DNA from: Sedimenticola hydrogenitrophicus
GTDB taxonomy: Bacteria > Pseudomonadota > Gammaproteobacteria > Chromatiales > Chromatiaceae
DNA length: 64,000 nucleotides
NCBI RefSeq assembly: GCF_025175675.1
Contig: NZ_JANIOA010000002.1
Location: forward strand, 62,001 to 126,000
Direction of reading: 5' to 3'
Position numbers and translations under genes: made by a program. Shown here in pieces: positions 1-11,113 of the stretch; within the stretch, counting starts at the first letter, position 1; every line of letters begins with the position of its first letter. A model generated the notes under the pieces. It did not search any database. It was given only the letters and a program-made list of their open reading frames with translations, and had not been told where the DNA came from.

Positions 1-160
1 CGCGAGGGCGGGGCAGGGGCGACGGAGCGGCATGCTGCGGATCTCCTTCACCGCCCTGTTGTATTTGCTTACAGGGACGTAAGCAAGGGGGGGCGCAAGC
101 TTTGTAATAGAATTTAAAACATCGGCTGACAAAGTGGCGCCGGTGCTCGGGGAAAGTACG

Positions 161-1267
161 ATGTGGAGTGATCTCAAGCCTGTTTATCGTTATCCGATCC
201 TGATACTCGGCATGCTGTCACTGGTAATCGGTACGCTCGCCGGCCTGGCCCGGCTGGGATCGCTGGTGCCCGAGATTGCCCTGCAGCAGGCCGCCCAGCA
301 TGGGGTGCTGATGATTCCCGCCTTCTTCGGCACGGTGATCGGGCTGGAGCGGGCGGTGGCGATTGGCCAGCGCTGGGCCTATGCGGCGCCGTTGCTGACC
401 GGTGTCGGCGGTGTGGTGCTGTTGTTGGGTGCGCCACCCGCTATGGCGATTGCCCTGTTGACCTTCGGCAGTCTGGTGTTTTTAATCGCCTCGATCAAGG
501 TGCTGCGGATTCAGCAGGCAGTCCATAACTGGATCCTGCTTGGTGGTGCAAGTGGTCTGTTCATCGGCAATCTGCTGCTGCTGAATGGCCAGGCGGTGAG
601 CCAGCTGTTGTACTGGTGGATCGCCTTCCTGGTCTTGACCATTGCCGGCGAGCGGCTGGAGCTGAGTCGCCTGGTGATTCGGGACCCACGCAAACGCCTG
701 GGGCTCGCGCTGCTCTCGGCGATCCCGCTGGCCGGTGCCGCCATCGGCACGCTCAGCCCCTCGATCGGGCTGCTCCTTTTTGCCCTGGGGCTGGCGGGTA
801 TCGGGGTCTGGCTGCTGCTGTTCGATATCGCCCGGCGTACCGTGCGCCTCGACGGGCTGACCCGCTTCACCGCGGTCTGCATGCTGGCCGGCTACGGCTG
901 GTTGCTGCTCTCCGCGCTGCTGTTCCTGGGTCTGGCCCTGGGCGAGAGTGGTGTCGGCCGGGATGCGGCGCTGCACGCCATTTTCCTCGGTTTCGTCTTC
1001 TCCATGGTGATCGGGCATGCCCTGATCATCTTCCCCGCGGTGACGCGCCTGAAGATTCCCTACTCGCCGCTGTTCTACCTGCCCCTGTTGCTGCTGCAGC
1101 TGTCGCTGCTGCTGCGCGTCGCTGGCGGACTCGGCGGTCATGCCGGCCTGCTGATCCACGGCGGTCACCTGAATGCGCTCACCCTGGGCCTGTTTATCCT
1201 CACCCTGGTGGGGAGTATATTGCGGGGACAGTGGGGTCGGCGGGGTCGGCGGGTCGCCGGTTCCTGA
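161..1267 (+). CDS. Multi-pass inner-membrane protein of unassigned function
   Basis: About 368 residues, almost all hydrophobic, with roughly ten to eleven predicted membrane helices, so it is an integral inner-membrane protein. Histidines sit in or next to helices (HGVLMIPAFFG near the N-terminus, then VHNW, HAIFLGF, VIGHALIIFP and several in the last loop), and a GERLELSR motif follows the fifth helix or so. Histidine-rich helices suggest metal or heme contact, loosely like NnrS or heme-copper oxidase-type proteins, but I do not recognise the family. The ATG at 161 is preferred over an upstream GTG at 134 because GGGGAAAG lies just before it. The 133 bases upstream hold no supported gene; a frame ending at position 82 may be the tail of a gene outside the window. 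It converges on the tRNA-Val gene. Confidence 0.7.
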   Translation: MWSDLKPVYRYPILILGMLSLVIGTLAGLARLGSLVPEIALQQAAQHGVLMIPAFFGTVIGLERAVAIGQRWAYAAPLLTGVGGVVLLLGAPPAMAIALLTFGSLVFLIASIKVLRIQQAVHNWILLGGASGLFIGNLLLLNGQAVSQLLYWWIAFLVLTIAGERLELSRLVIRDPRKRLGLALLSAIPLAGAAIGTLSPSIGLLLFALGLAGIGVWLLLFDIARRTVRLDGLTRFTAVCMLAGYGWLLLSALLFLGLALGESGVGRDAALHAIFLGFVFSMVIGHALIIFPAVTRLKIPYSPLFYLPLLLLQLSLLLRVAGGLGGHAGLLIHGGHLNALTLGLFILTLVGSILRGQWGRRGRRVAGS

Positions 1268-1325
1268 AGCGGTCCGGCACGGCGGGACCGTTCCGCCGGC
1301 GGCGGGTATGAATTGCGGTGGGAAT

Positions 1326-1400
1326 TGGTGGGCGCGCCTGGGATCGAACCAGGGACCCCTACCGTGTGAAGGTAGTGCTCTCCCGCTGAGCTACGCGCCC
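1326..1400 (-). tRNA. tRNA-Val(CAC)
   Basis: On the minus strand a full cloverleaf can be drawn: acceptor arm GGGCGCG/CGCGCCC, an anticodon stem CTACC/GGTAG with loop TTCACAC giving anticodon CAC (reads GUG), a T-arm with GGTTCGATCC, and an encoded CCA end. It lies convergent to the upstream membrane-protein gene and divergent from gltX. Confidence 0.95.
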
Positions 1401-1455
1401 CCTGAGTGGAGGAGCGCAATTCTAGAGATTTGTCGCCGCCAGGTCAAATGCTCCA

Positions 1456-1484
1456 TACGCAGATCCATACACATCTGCTAGAAT
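1456..1484 (+). promoter_or_regulatory. Likely extended -10 promoter of gltX
   Basis: TGCTAGAAT at 1476-1484 matches an extended -10 element (TGnTATAAT); the -35 position 17 bases upstream (TACGCA) is weak. It sits about 40 bases before the gltX start and just beyond the divergent tRNA-Val gene. Predicted by eye only. Confidence 0.4.
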
Positions 1485-1521
1485 GCGCCTCTTTCCGATA
1501 TTGGCCGCCTGGTAGTGAGTT

Positions 1522-2934
1522 ATGACCACCATCCGTACCCGTTTTGCCCCCAGCCCGACAGGTTACCTCCACCTGGGAGGTGCCCGCACCGCGCTCTTCT
1601 CCTGGCTCTATGCCCGGCATCACGGCGGCGCCTTTGTCCTGCGCATCGAAGATACCGATCTGGAACGCTCAACGGAGGCGGCGGTCAATGCCATCCTGGA
1701 AGGGATGACCTGGCTGGGACTGGAGTACGAGGAGGGGCCCTTCTACCAGACGCACCGTTTCGAACGCTATAACGAGGTGATCGACGAACTGCTGGTGAGC
1801 GGCCACGCCTATCGCTGCAATTGCAGCAAGGCACGGCTGGATGCCCTGCGCGCCGCGGCCGAAAAGAGCGGCGGCATGCGCGGCTATGACGGCCACTGCC
1901 GGGACAAGTTTGTTAGCCCCGATGAGCCCCACGTGGTGCGTTTCCGCAACCCGGAGATCGGTGTGGTGGCATTCGATGACCAGGTCCACGGCAAGGTGCT
2001 GGTCAACAATTCGGAGCTGGATGACCTGATCATCCGCCGCAGTGACGGCGCCCCCACCTACAATCTGAGCGTGGTGGTGGACGATCACGACATGGGGATC
2101 ACTCACGTGATCCGCGGCGACGACCACAAGCGCAACGCCTCGCGGCAGATCAATATCTTCAAGGCGCTGGGCTGGGACATCCCCCGGTATGCCCACGTCG
2201 CACTGATCATGGGTGACGATGGAGCCAAACTCTCCAAACGGCACGGTGCGGTCAGCGTCATGCAGTACAAGGAGGACGGCTTTTTGCCGGAGGCGCTGCT
2301 CAATTACCTGGTGCGCCTGGGTTGGTCTCATGGCGACCAGGAGATCTTCTCGGTGGATGAGTTGATCCAGCTGTTCGATATCGAGGATGTGAACAAGGCC
2401 GCCTCCACCTTCAACACGGAAAAGCTGCTGTGGTTGAACCAGCACTATATCAAGGCGGGGGATCCGGCCCATCTGGCCCATCTGCTGAGCTACCATATGG
2501 GTAACCTGGGGATCGATCCATCCCAGGGCCCGGATCTGGTCGAGGTGGTCAAGGCGCAGCAGGAGCGGGCGCGCACCCTGGTGGAGATGGCCGAGATCAG
2601 CGCCTTCTTCTACCGGGATTTCGATGAATTCGACGAGGATGCGGCAAAGAAACACCTGCGCCCGGTGGCGCGGGAACCGCTGGAGCGGATGCGCGCCGCC
2701 CTGGAGTCCCAGGCGGACTGGTCGCCGGAGGTGCTGCATCAGCTGGTGATGGACGTCTCCGCCGACCTCGACCTGAAGATGGGCAAGGTGGCCCAGCCGC
2801 TGCGGGTGGCGGTGGTGGGACGTGCCGCCTCGCCCGGTATCGATATCACCCTCAGTCTGGTGGGGCAGGCAGCCTGCCTGCGACGTATCGACCGGGCGCT
2901 GGATTACATCGGTAAACGGGAAGCGAACGCCTGA
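1522..2934 (+). CDS. gltX: Glutamate--tRNA ligase (GltX)
   Basis: A 470-residue class I aminoacyl-tRNA synthetase that charges tRNA-Glu in the cytoplasm. The HIGH-type motif is in [14 protein letters not shown] (residues 10-23) and the KMSKS-type motif is KLSKR at residues 236-240, followed by HG. Putative zinc-binding residues are visible (C99, C101, H125, C126), as in the E. coli-type enzyme. Length and domain order are normal for bacterial GltX. The ATG at 1522 has little Shine-Dalgarno sequence but matches the conserved N-terminus. It is followed after 51 bases by glnS, and a tRNA-Glu(UUC) gene lies downstream, so glutamate and glutamine charging functions are clustered. Confidence 0.97.
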   Translation: MTTIRTRFAPSPTGYLHLGGARTALFSWLYARHHGGAFVLRIEDTDLERSTEAAVNAILEGMTWLGLEYEEGPFYQTHRFERYNEVIDELLVSGHAYRCNCSKARLDALRAAAEKSGGMRGYDGHCRDKFVSPDEPHVVRFRNPEIGVVAFDDQVHGKVLVNNSELDDLIIRRSDGAPTYNLSVVVDDHDMGITHVIRGDDHKRNASRQINIFKALGWDIPRYAHVALIMGDDGAKLSKRHGAVSVMQYKEDGFLPEALLNYLVRLGWSHGDQEIFSVDELIQLFDIEDVNKAASTFNTEKLLWLNQHYIKAGDPAHLAHLLSYHMGNLGIDPSQGPDLVEVVKAQQERARTLVEMAEISAFFYRDFDEFDEDAAKKHLRPVAREPLERMRAALESQADWSPEVLHQLVMDVSADLDLKMGKVAQPLRVAVVGRAASPGIDITLSLVGQAACLRRIDRALDYIGKREANA

Positions 2935-2985
2935 TCCGGGCGTTATGATCACCAGAACAACAGCAACTCTTTGGCGCAACAGGTT

Positions 2986-4674
<1,689 letters not shown>

Positions 4675-4753
4675 GGGCCTGTCAATAAATAACTACAACG
4701 TCTTGCTGGCCTTTTCGTCCGCCTTCGGCGTTTCGGCAAGACTTACATAGAAC
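4675..4753. other. Non-coding repeat debris after glnS
   Basis: A short non-coding stretch containing GTCTTGC and GCAAGAC as inverted arms around a GC-rich core. It begins with GGGCCTGTCA, which resembles the GGAGCCTGTC ends of the 53784-54015 element. No gene is seen. It may be a decayed terminal-inverted-repeat element; its limits are uncertain. Confidence 0.35.
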
Positions 4754-4831
4754 GTAACTACTCACGGGGTGATTGGCCTGCCTTGCCGGCCTCACACGAT
4801 CGCTTTTCTCCTCGAATCCGGCGCAATACGT
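4754..4831 (+). mobile_element. Truncated copy of the GTAACTACTCAC MITE family
   Basis: Starts with the family end GTAACTACTCAC and matches the copy at 60593-60799 nearly base for base for about 70 bases (GGGGTGATTG, CCTGCCTTGCCGGCC, CACACGAT, CTCGAATCCGG), then diverges. The opposite terminal repeat is missing, so this is a left-end fragment. Confidence 0.75.
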
Positions 4832-4856
4832 AGCAGTTGTTTCTTTCCACGCCCTA

Positions 4857-5017
4857 AGGGCTCGCGCAAAAATAAGTTCCGGTATTCGGTCGCCACTGGA
4901 CCCCTCCGCCGGCGTTACGCTTTTTGGCAAGGGAACGGCCATTGCCTGCAAAACGTGCCTTGCCAGCGTGGCCCAGTGACGCCCTCGGTACTGCGAAATT
5001 ATTCTTGCGCGAGCCCT
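4857..5017 (+). mobile_element. 161-bp terminal-inverted-repeat element, copy 1
   Basis: The 19-base ends AGGGCTCGCGCAAAAATAA (4857-4875) and TTATTCTTGCGCGAGCCCT (4999-5017) are inverted repeats with one mismatch. A second copy of exactly the same length lies at 46906-47066 in the opposite orientation. The interior is non-coding and includes GCTTTTTGGCAAGGG and TGCAAAACGTGCCTTGCC, conserved in both copies. It ends 74 bases before tRNA-Ala. No transposase or clear target duplication is seen. Confidence 0.8.
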
Positions 5018-5048
5018 AAAGGGGAAAAATTGCCCGGAGAGTCAGTAC

Positions 5049-5077
5049 TGGACAAAAGGCATCTGTTACCTTAATAT
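5049..5077 (+). promoter_or_regulatory. Promoter of the first tRNA-Ala/tRNA-Glu operon
   Basis: TGGACA (5049-5054), a 17-base spacer and TAATAT (5072-5077), followed by a GC-rich discriminator (CGCGCC) typical of stringently controlled stable-RNA promoters; the tRNA begins 14 bases after the -10. It lies immediately downstream of the 161-bp element. Confidence 0.65.
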
Positions 5078-5090
5078 TCGCGCCTCGTTT

Positions 5091-5166
5091 GGGGCCATAG
5101 CTCAGCTGGGAGAGCGCTACACTGGCAGTGTCGAGGTCGGCGGTTCGATCCCGCCTGGCTCCACCA
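5091..5166 (+). tRNA. tRNA-Ala(GGC), copy with an anticodon-stem mismatch
   Basis: Complete cloverleaf with encoded CCA, anticodon GGC and the G3-U70 acceptor pair that marks alanine tRNAs. It differs from the copy at 18453-18528 by C at 5132 where the other has A. That base pairs with U28 in the anticodon stem (CUACA/UGUAG), so this copy has a U-C mismatch there (UGUCG). Followed after 70 bases by tRNA-Glu. Confidence 0.93.
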
Positions 5167-5236
5167 AACAACGCGGGGGCAGGGAGCCCATCGGACCGGC
5201 AGCCAGCAGCCCGGTCATGTAATGGAGACGATTCAA

Positions 5237-5312
5237 GTCCCCTTCGTCTAGAGGCCTAGGACACCGCCCTTTCACGGCGGTAACAGGGGTTCGAACCCCC
5301 TAGGGGACGCCA
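5237..5312 (+). tRNA. tRNA-Glu(UUC), copy 1
   Basis: Acceptor arm GTCCCCT/AGGGGAC, anticodon stem CCGCC/GGCGG with loop CTTTCAC (anticodon UUC), T-loop GTTCGAA and encoded CCA. Same sequence as the copy at 18594-18669. Co-transcribed with tRNA-Ala. Confidence 0.97.
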
Positions 5313-5321
5313 TGTAAAAAA

Positions 5322-5351
5322 GCCCGATCAGGTGACTGATCGGGCTTTTTT
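5322..5351 (+). terminator. Rho-independent terminator of the tRNA operon
   Basis: GCCCGATCAG, loop GTGA, CTGATCGGGC, then a run of T; preceded by a run of A, so it could also work in reverse. The following 200 bases up to the sensor-kinase gene hold no recognised feature. Confidence 0.9.
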
Positions 5352-5550
5352 GTCGATCGGGGATGGACTTATGCCGCTGAGGCGTCGGACGGCAGGGAAC
5401 GGCGTTCTCGACTTGCTACGGTGATTCCGGATCCCCCATGGAGGCTTCGGCATTCACAGCAGCGCGGGTGGGCGAGTATCCCGTGTCCTGAAAATCCTAT
5501 GGAATGATTCGTTTCAAGACCGTACCCTTGAGTCTGGAGATTTCATTGGG

Positions 5551-7325
5551 GTGAGGCGGAGCAGTATGCAGGCGGTCAGATCATTGAAACAGGGCGAGCG
5601 TGTGCGTGCGCGTATCCTGCTGCCATTCACCCTGGTGTTGCTGTTTGTGATCGGGGCCTTTGTCCTTGCCACCTACGTGGTGGGGGGGCGTGAACAGGAG
5701 GCGGAGCTGGCAAATCGGGTCGGGGACATGGAGAAGCTGCTCGCTCGCCAGATTGAGAGCAACGCGTCGATGATGCAGGCGGCGTTGATCGCCATCTCGC
5801 GTAATGAGGCTATTCAGCGTTCCTTCATGCGTCGCGACCGGGAGGCGCTGCTGCAGCAAACCTGGCCGCTGTTCGACACCTTGCGAGAGACTAATAACGT
5901 CACCCATTTCTATATCACCGAACCGGACCGGGTCAATTTTCTGCGCGTCCATCAACCGGACCAGTTTGGTGACACCATCGACCGGGCGACCACGCGCCAG
6001 GCCGCCGCGCAACGCACCGCGGTCCGGGGGGTTGAACTCGGTCCCCTGGGAACGCTGACCCTGCGTGTGGTGCTTCCCTGGTACCGCGGCGATCAGTTGA
6101 TCGGCTATCTGGAACTGGGTGAGGAGATAGAAAATATCACCGACGAAATCCGCCGTATTCTGGGGGTCGGGGTGCTGGTGATGGTGGACAGTGAGTTGCT
6201 GGGACCGCCCCTACGCGACCCGACGAAGAGAATCAAGGGACACTTCAATATCCCCGAGCGGATTGGTAGTTCGGTAATAGTGGCAAAATCGATCGAACAG
6301 ATGCCCGAGGCGCTGTTGCAGCGATTACGTGACGGCGCTGCCAAGGACCACGAGACCCTGCGGATTGTGGAAGAGGACAAGGAGTTCCATGTCACCCTGC
6401 TCCCATTCTCCGATATCTCCCAGCGGGTGGTGGGCCGACTGGTGGTGGTCCACGATGTATCCGGCGTCCAGGACAACCTCTATCAGGCACTGGGGATGGT
6501 GACGCTGCTCTCGGTGGCGGCCAGTGGGGTGGTGTTTATAATCTTCTATATCATCCTGGGGCGGGTCGAGAGGGACGCCTTGCGCCAGCGGGAGGTGGAG
6601 CTGAAACTGACCCGGATGAACACCGAACATCAGAAGGTGGTACAGATAGAAAAGTTGTCCGCTATGGGGTTGATGGTCGGGGAGATCGCCCATCAGCTGA
6701 ACAATCCCCTGGTGGGGGTGGTCAACATGGCCCAACTGGCTGAGCGCAAGCTTGATGCCCCGGATCAGCTCAGGGGGTTGCTCGGGGAAATCGGCCGGGC
6801 CGGCAAGGATTGCCACGCCTTTGTGCGACGGATGCTGGATTTTACCAAGATCTCCTGTTTTGAACTCAAGGAGAGTGACCTGAACAACCTGGTGAACGAG
6901 ACCCTGTTATTGAGTCAGCGCAGCATTGGCCGTCAGGTGAAACTGGAGGCCGAGTTGCCGGAAAGCCCAACAATCCTCACCGTGGATCCGGTATTGATCC
7001 GGCACGCGCTGTTCAACCTGCTGGCCAATGCGATTCAGGCAAGCCCGGCCGGCAGCGTGGTGAAGATGGGTCTGTTTCCTCACACGCAGGGAGGGTTGCC
7101 GGGCTGGTGTCTAGCCGTCCGTGATCAGGGTTCCGGGATCGACCAGGGGTTGTTTGAGAAGATATTCACGCCGTTTTTTACCACCCGGCCTGATGGCACA
7201 GGGTTGGGTTTACCGGTAGTGCAGCATGTGGCCATATTGCACGAGGGAGAGGTCTGGGCTGAAAACGCCGAGGAGGGCGGGGCGGTCTTCCACCTCTGGC
7301 TACCGCAAACAGGTGGAGTTACGGA

Positions 7326-7329
<4 letters not shown>
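5551..7329 (+). CDS. Membrane sensor histidine kinase with a periplasmic dCache-type domain
   Basis: Phosphodonor of a two-component system. A transmembrane helix (about residues 26-46) is followed by a periplasmic sensor of about 260 residues whose middle (HFYITEPDRVNFLRVHQPDQFGD, then RVVLPWYRGDQLIGYLELGEEI) looks like the double-Cache sensor family often called dCache_3. A second helix lies near 315-337. The HisKA motif GEIAHQLNNPL puts the phospho-histidine at about H381, and the ATPase domain shows N, G1 and G2 boxes (FNLLANAIQASP, DQGSGID, GTGLGLPV). The start is either GTG 5551 or ATG 5566; a GGAG precedes the second. It overlaps the response-regulator gene by 4 bases. Ligand unknown; the target is inferred to be the reductase operon downstream. 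Confidence 0.88.
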
Positions 7330-8711
<1,382 letters not shown>

Positions 8712-8887
8712 AAACCAGACAGTTGTCGTATTTTTATGACACTTTCACAGGTCCCGGCACCCGGCAAGGCCAATCCTTGACCGAACCGCTGATTCCGGTA
8801 CCGGCTGTCGTTCCCCGCTGACGTCCCGGAAGCGTGTCGAAAAACACATCTATCGCTTTGAAAAATAAGTTTAAAATACCCTAACGG

Positions 8888-8897
8888 GGGAATTCCC
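8888..8897. promoter_or_regulatory. Candidate enhancer palindrome upstream of the sigma-54 promoter
   Basis: GGGAATTCCC is a perfect 10-base palindrome about 138 bases upstream of the -24 element, a usual distance for an NtrC-type activator site. Nearby TTAGGA repeats (in 8900-8935) may belong to the same region. No site for this regulator is known, so this is a guess from position and symmetry. Confidence 0.3.
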
Positions 8898-8975
8898 ATT
8901 TTTAGGATAAGTTTTCCTGGACTTAGGAAGATCTGCCGCTATCCCAACCGATCATACCCATGGTCTAACCTTTCA

Positions 8976-8989
8976 GTGATCTCAATCAA
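8976..8989 (-). promoter_or_regulatory. Possible FNR/DNR-type site upstream of the reductase operon
   Basis: Read on the minus strand this is TTGATTGAGATCAC, one base off the FNR-family consensus TTGAT-N4-ATCAA. It lies 37 bases upstream of the -24 box. It could couple the operon to oxygen or nitric oxide, but a single near-match in AT-rich DNA is weak evidence. Confidence 0.3.
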
Positions 8990-9006
8990 TTGAATCAACA
9001 GGCTTA

Positions 9007-9041
9007 GTGCCAATAACCATTTAATTGGCACGGGTACTGCA
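9007..9041 (+). promoter_or_regulatory. Sigma-54 promoter of the reductase operon, with an overlapping dyad
   Basis: TGGCACG-GGTA-CTGCA at 9026-9041 matches the sigma-54 consensus TGGCACG-N4-TTGCA with exact GG/GC spacing and one mismatch. Its -24 half is also the right arm of an 8-base perfect inverted repeat, GTGCCAAT (9007-9014) and ATTGGCAC (9024-9031). The dyad could be an operator that blocks sigma-54 binding or simply chance symmetry. Transcription should start near 9052, about 40 bases before the first gene. The rest of 8712-9091 holds no gene. Confidence 0.85.
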
Positions 9042-9091
9042 CCTGTCCTGGTGTATCGTCAATCAAGTTCGTTAATCGTTGGAGGGGAATC

Positions 9092-10393
9092 ATGAAAAAA
9101 ACCGCAATTGCAATGGCCGTCTCGCTGCTGACCGCCGCCCCGGTATTCGCCATGGAACCGGCCGATGTAGACTGGAGCAAGGTTCCGGCCAATGAGCTGG
9201 TCCTGTTCTACCCCGGTCAGTCGACCTATCAATGGCTGCGCTCAAAAGATCACAAGCGCGCCTTCATGCAAACCCAGGACGGCCAGGCCTGTGTCGCTTG
9301 CCATCTGAATGAAGAGAAGGTATTGGGCGATACACTGGTCAAGGAGGGGCGTCTGGAACCGACCCCCGTGGAGGGTAAGAACGGCTCGATCGATCTGAAT
9401 TTCCAGGTGGCCTACGACGATGAAAACGCCTATTTCCGTTTCCAGTGGAAGACCCTGAACAACTATGCGGGAACCGCCCATCCCTACTGGCGTTATGACG
9501 GCAAGGAGTGGAAAGTTTTTGGACACCCGAAGCTCGACGAGGTGGTGCAGAACGGTGAGCAGCCGGGGATCTACGAGGACCGCATGTCCATCATTATCGA
9601 TGACGGCAAGGTGCCGATGTTCAAGGAGCAGGGCTGCTGGCTGACCTGCCACAATGGCGAGCGCGACAATCCCGACCTGCCGGAAACCGCCGACGTCAAG
9701 GACAATCCGCTGTTCAAGCACCTGAAGAAAAAAGACGTGCGCAAGTATATACCCTCCAGCCGTACCGACGAGGACGCCTCCTGGGACATGGGCAAGACCC
9801 CGGAAGAGATCGCCCAGTTGAAGGCGGATGGCGTATTCCTCGATCTGATGCAGTGGCGCGGTCATCGCTCCAACCCGGTCGGCATGGCGGATGATTTCAA
9901 CGTCATGGAGTATCGCCTCGGCGACGCGGGCAAGAATCCCTTCGCCAAGAACTGGGACAAGGAGGCCAAGCAGCCGAAATACATGTACGACCCGGCCAAG
10001 TTCGGCAACAAGTCGGTCAAGTTCGAGGACATCCGCAAGATGCCGACGACGCTGATCCGTGAGCAGAACGCCATGCCCTTCGATCCGAATGCCGGCTGGC
10101 AGGAGGGGGATCTGATTCCCGAGTACGTGGTCAGTCGTGAGGATGCCAAGGGTTCGGCCGCCGATAACAGCCAGGCGAAGGGTGAATGGAAGGATGGCAT
10201 GTGGACCGTGGTCTGGGCACGCAAACTCAACCTGGCTAACCCCGATGACAAGGCGTTGAGCGCCGGTAAGAGTTACAACTTCGGCTTCGCCACGCACGAT
10301 GACAACATCACCACGCGTGGTCACTTCGTCTCCTTCCCGGTGACGGTGGGCTTTGGCGCCGATGCAACCATCAAGGCGACCAAGCTTAACTGA
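9092..10393 (+). CDS. Periplasmic c-type cytochrome, ethylbenzene-dehydrogenase-like (EB_dh) fold
   Basis: 433 residues with a Sec signal peptide (MKKTAIAMAVSLLTAAPVFA). One standard heme site, C67-V-A-C70-H71, and one unusual CX3CH site, C182-W-L-T-C186-H187. The body (DLNFQVAYDDENAYFRFQWK, then YEDRMSIIIDDG) resembles the heme-binding subunit family of ethylbenzene dehydrogenase and selenate reductase SerC. That family normally holds heme b, so a covalent version would be a c-type relative. It is the first gene after the sigma-54 promoter, with a strong GGAGGGG ribosome site. Likely role: periplasmic electron carrier between the NapC-type quinol dehydrogenase and the molybdoenzyme encoded downstream. 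The role is inferred from context. Confidence 0.8.
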   Translation: MKKTAIAMAVSLLTAAPVFAMEPADVDWSKVPANELVLFYPGQSTYQWLRSKDHKRAFMQTQDGQACVACHLNEEKVLGDTLVKEGRLEPTPVEGKNGSIDLNFQVAYDDENAYFRFQWKTLNNYAGTAHPYWRYDGKEWKVFGHPKLDEVVQNGEQPGIYEDRMSIIIDDGKVPMFKEQGCWLTCHNGERDNPDLPETADVKDNPLFKHLKKKDVRKYIPSSRTDEDASWDMGKTPEEIAQLKADGVFLDLMQWRGHRSNPVGMADDFNVMEYRLGDAGKNPFAKNWDKEAKQPKYMYDPAKFGNKSVKFEDIRKMPTTLIREQNAMPFDPNAGWQEGDLIPEYVVSREDAKGSAADNSQAKGEWKDGMWTVVWARKLNLANPDDKALSAGKSYNFGFATHDDNITTRGHFVSFPVTVGFGADATIKATKLN

Positions 10394-10478
10394 TCGGTAA
10401 CAGCTACCCGGATCATATCGACCAATGCCGATATGATCCGGGATCATCTCCGAGTAACGTCACAGAGTGGAGGGGCTG

Positions 10479-11090
10479 GTGAACATCTCCCTTTTAAAGA
10501 AGCACCCGCTGGTTTCCGCCGCCGGCATCCTGGTACTGGTGGTGATGCTGGCCTGGGTAATCGCCTACGAACCGGTGACACGCAACCTGATTGCCAGTGA
10601 TGGCTTGTGCAACTACTGCCATCTGCCCTGGGAGTTCAATCCCGACGAGCGGTTGACCGCGACACGACCCCACCCGGCCGCCTCGAAGGAGCAGGAGCAA
10701 CAGGCCCAGGCCCGTTGTGTCGAGTGCCACCTGCCAGAAGGGTGGTGGAATACCACATACGCCTATACCCATTTTCTCAGTATCACCGACCTGTTTGGCC
10801 ACTTTCGTGACCGCGACGGGGAACGGGCGGGAGACTGGATACCAGCGCGCGCGGCCACCGCCTACCGGGTTCGCGATCGCCTGTTTGAGTATGACAGCAA
10901 CACCTGTCGGGGCTGCCATATCGAGGACGAGATCAAACCCAAACGGGCACGTGGCGTGAATGCACACAAGCTGGCCAAGGACGAGGACAAGACCTGTATT
11001 GAGTGCCACACCAGCCTGGTGCATCGCTATGTAGAACCGCGCAAGGATGCATTCAAGAAGGCGGACGTCTCAGACGCGCCCAAGGGTTGA
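10479..11090 (+). CDS. NapC/NirT-family tetraheme quinol dehydrogenase
   Basis: 203 residues: an N-terminal membrane anchor (residues 11-31) and four CXXCH heme sites (CNYCH, CVECH, CRGCH, CIECH). Proteins of this family oxidise menaquinol or ubiquinol at the inner membrane and pass electrons to periplasmic cytochromes or reductases. GTG at 10479 is taken as the start because TGGAGGGG ends four bases earlier; a longer reading from GTG 10467 would place that ribosome site inside the coding region. Spacing from the previous gene is 85 bases, and the next gene begins 23 bases after the stop. It differs from the napC of this window (34790-35353), so each respiratory system has its own tetraheme partner. 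Confidence 0.9.
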   Translation: MNISLLKKHPLVSAAGILVLVVMLAWVIAYEPVTRNLIASDGLCNYCHLPWEFNPDERLTATRPHPAASKEQEQQAQARCVECHLPEGWWNTTYAYTHFLSITDLFGHFRDRDGERAGDWIPARAATAYRVRDRLFEYDSNTCRGCHIEDEIKPKRARGVNAHKLAKDEDKTCIECHTSLVHRYVEPRKDAFKKADVSDAPKG

Positions 11091-11113
11091 ACCAGAGTCA
11101 GTGGGAGTTCGTT

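Noticed and set aside
1165-1481. Open frames on both strands around the tRNA-Val gene
   Set aside because: They run through the tRNA, which has a complete cloverleaf.
4682-4951. A minus-strand 89-codon open frame, which shares a stretch (PLPKS, then GDRIPELIFARAL) with an open frame at 46972-47166
   Set aside because: Both frames lie in the two copies of the 161-bp element; the shared peptide reflects the repeat, not a protein family. There is no ribosome site, and the first frame runs out of the element into other debris.
9242-10447. A 401-codon open frame antisense to the EB_dh-like cytochrome
   Set aside because: No ribosome site or domain; the plus-strand gene has a signal peptide, heme motifs and operon context.
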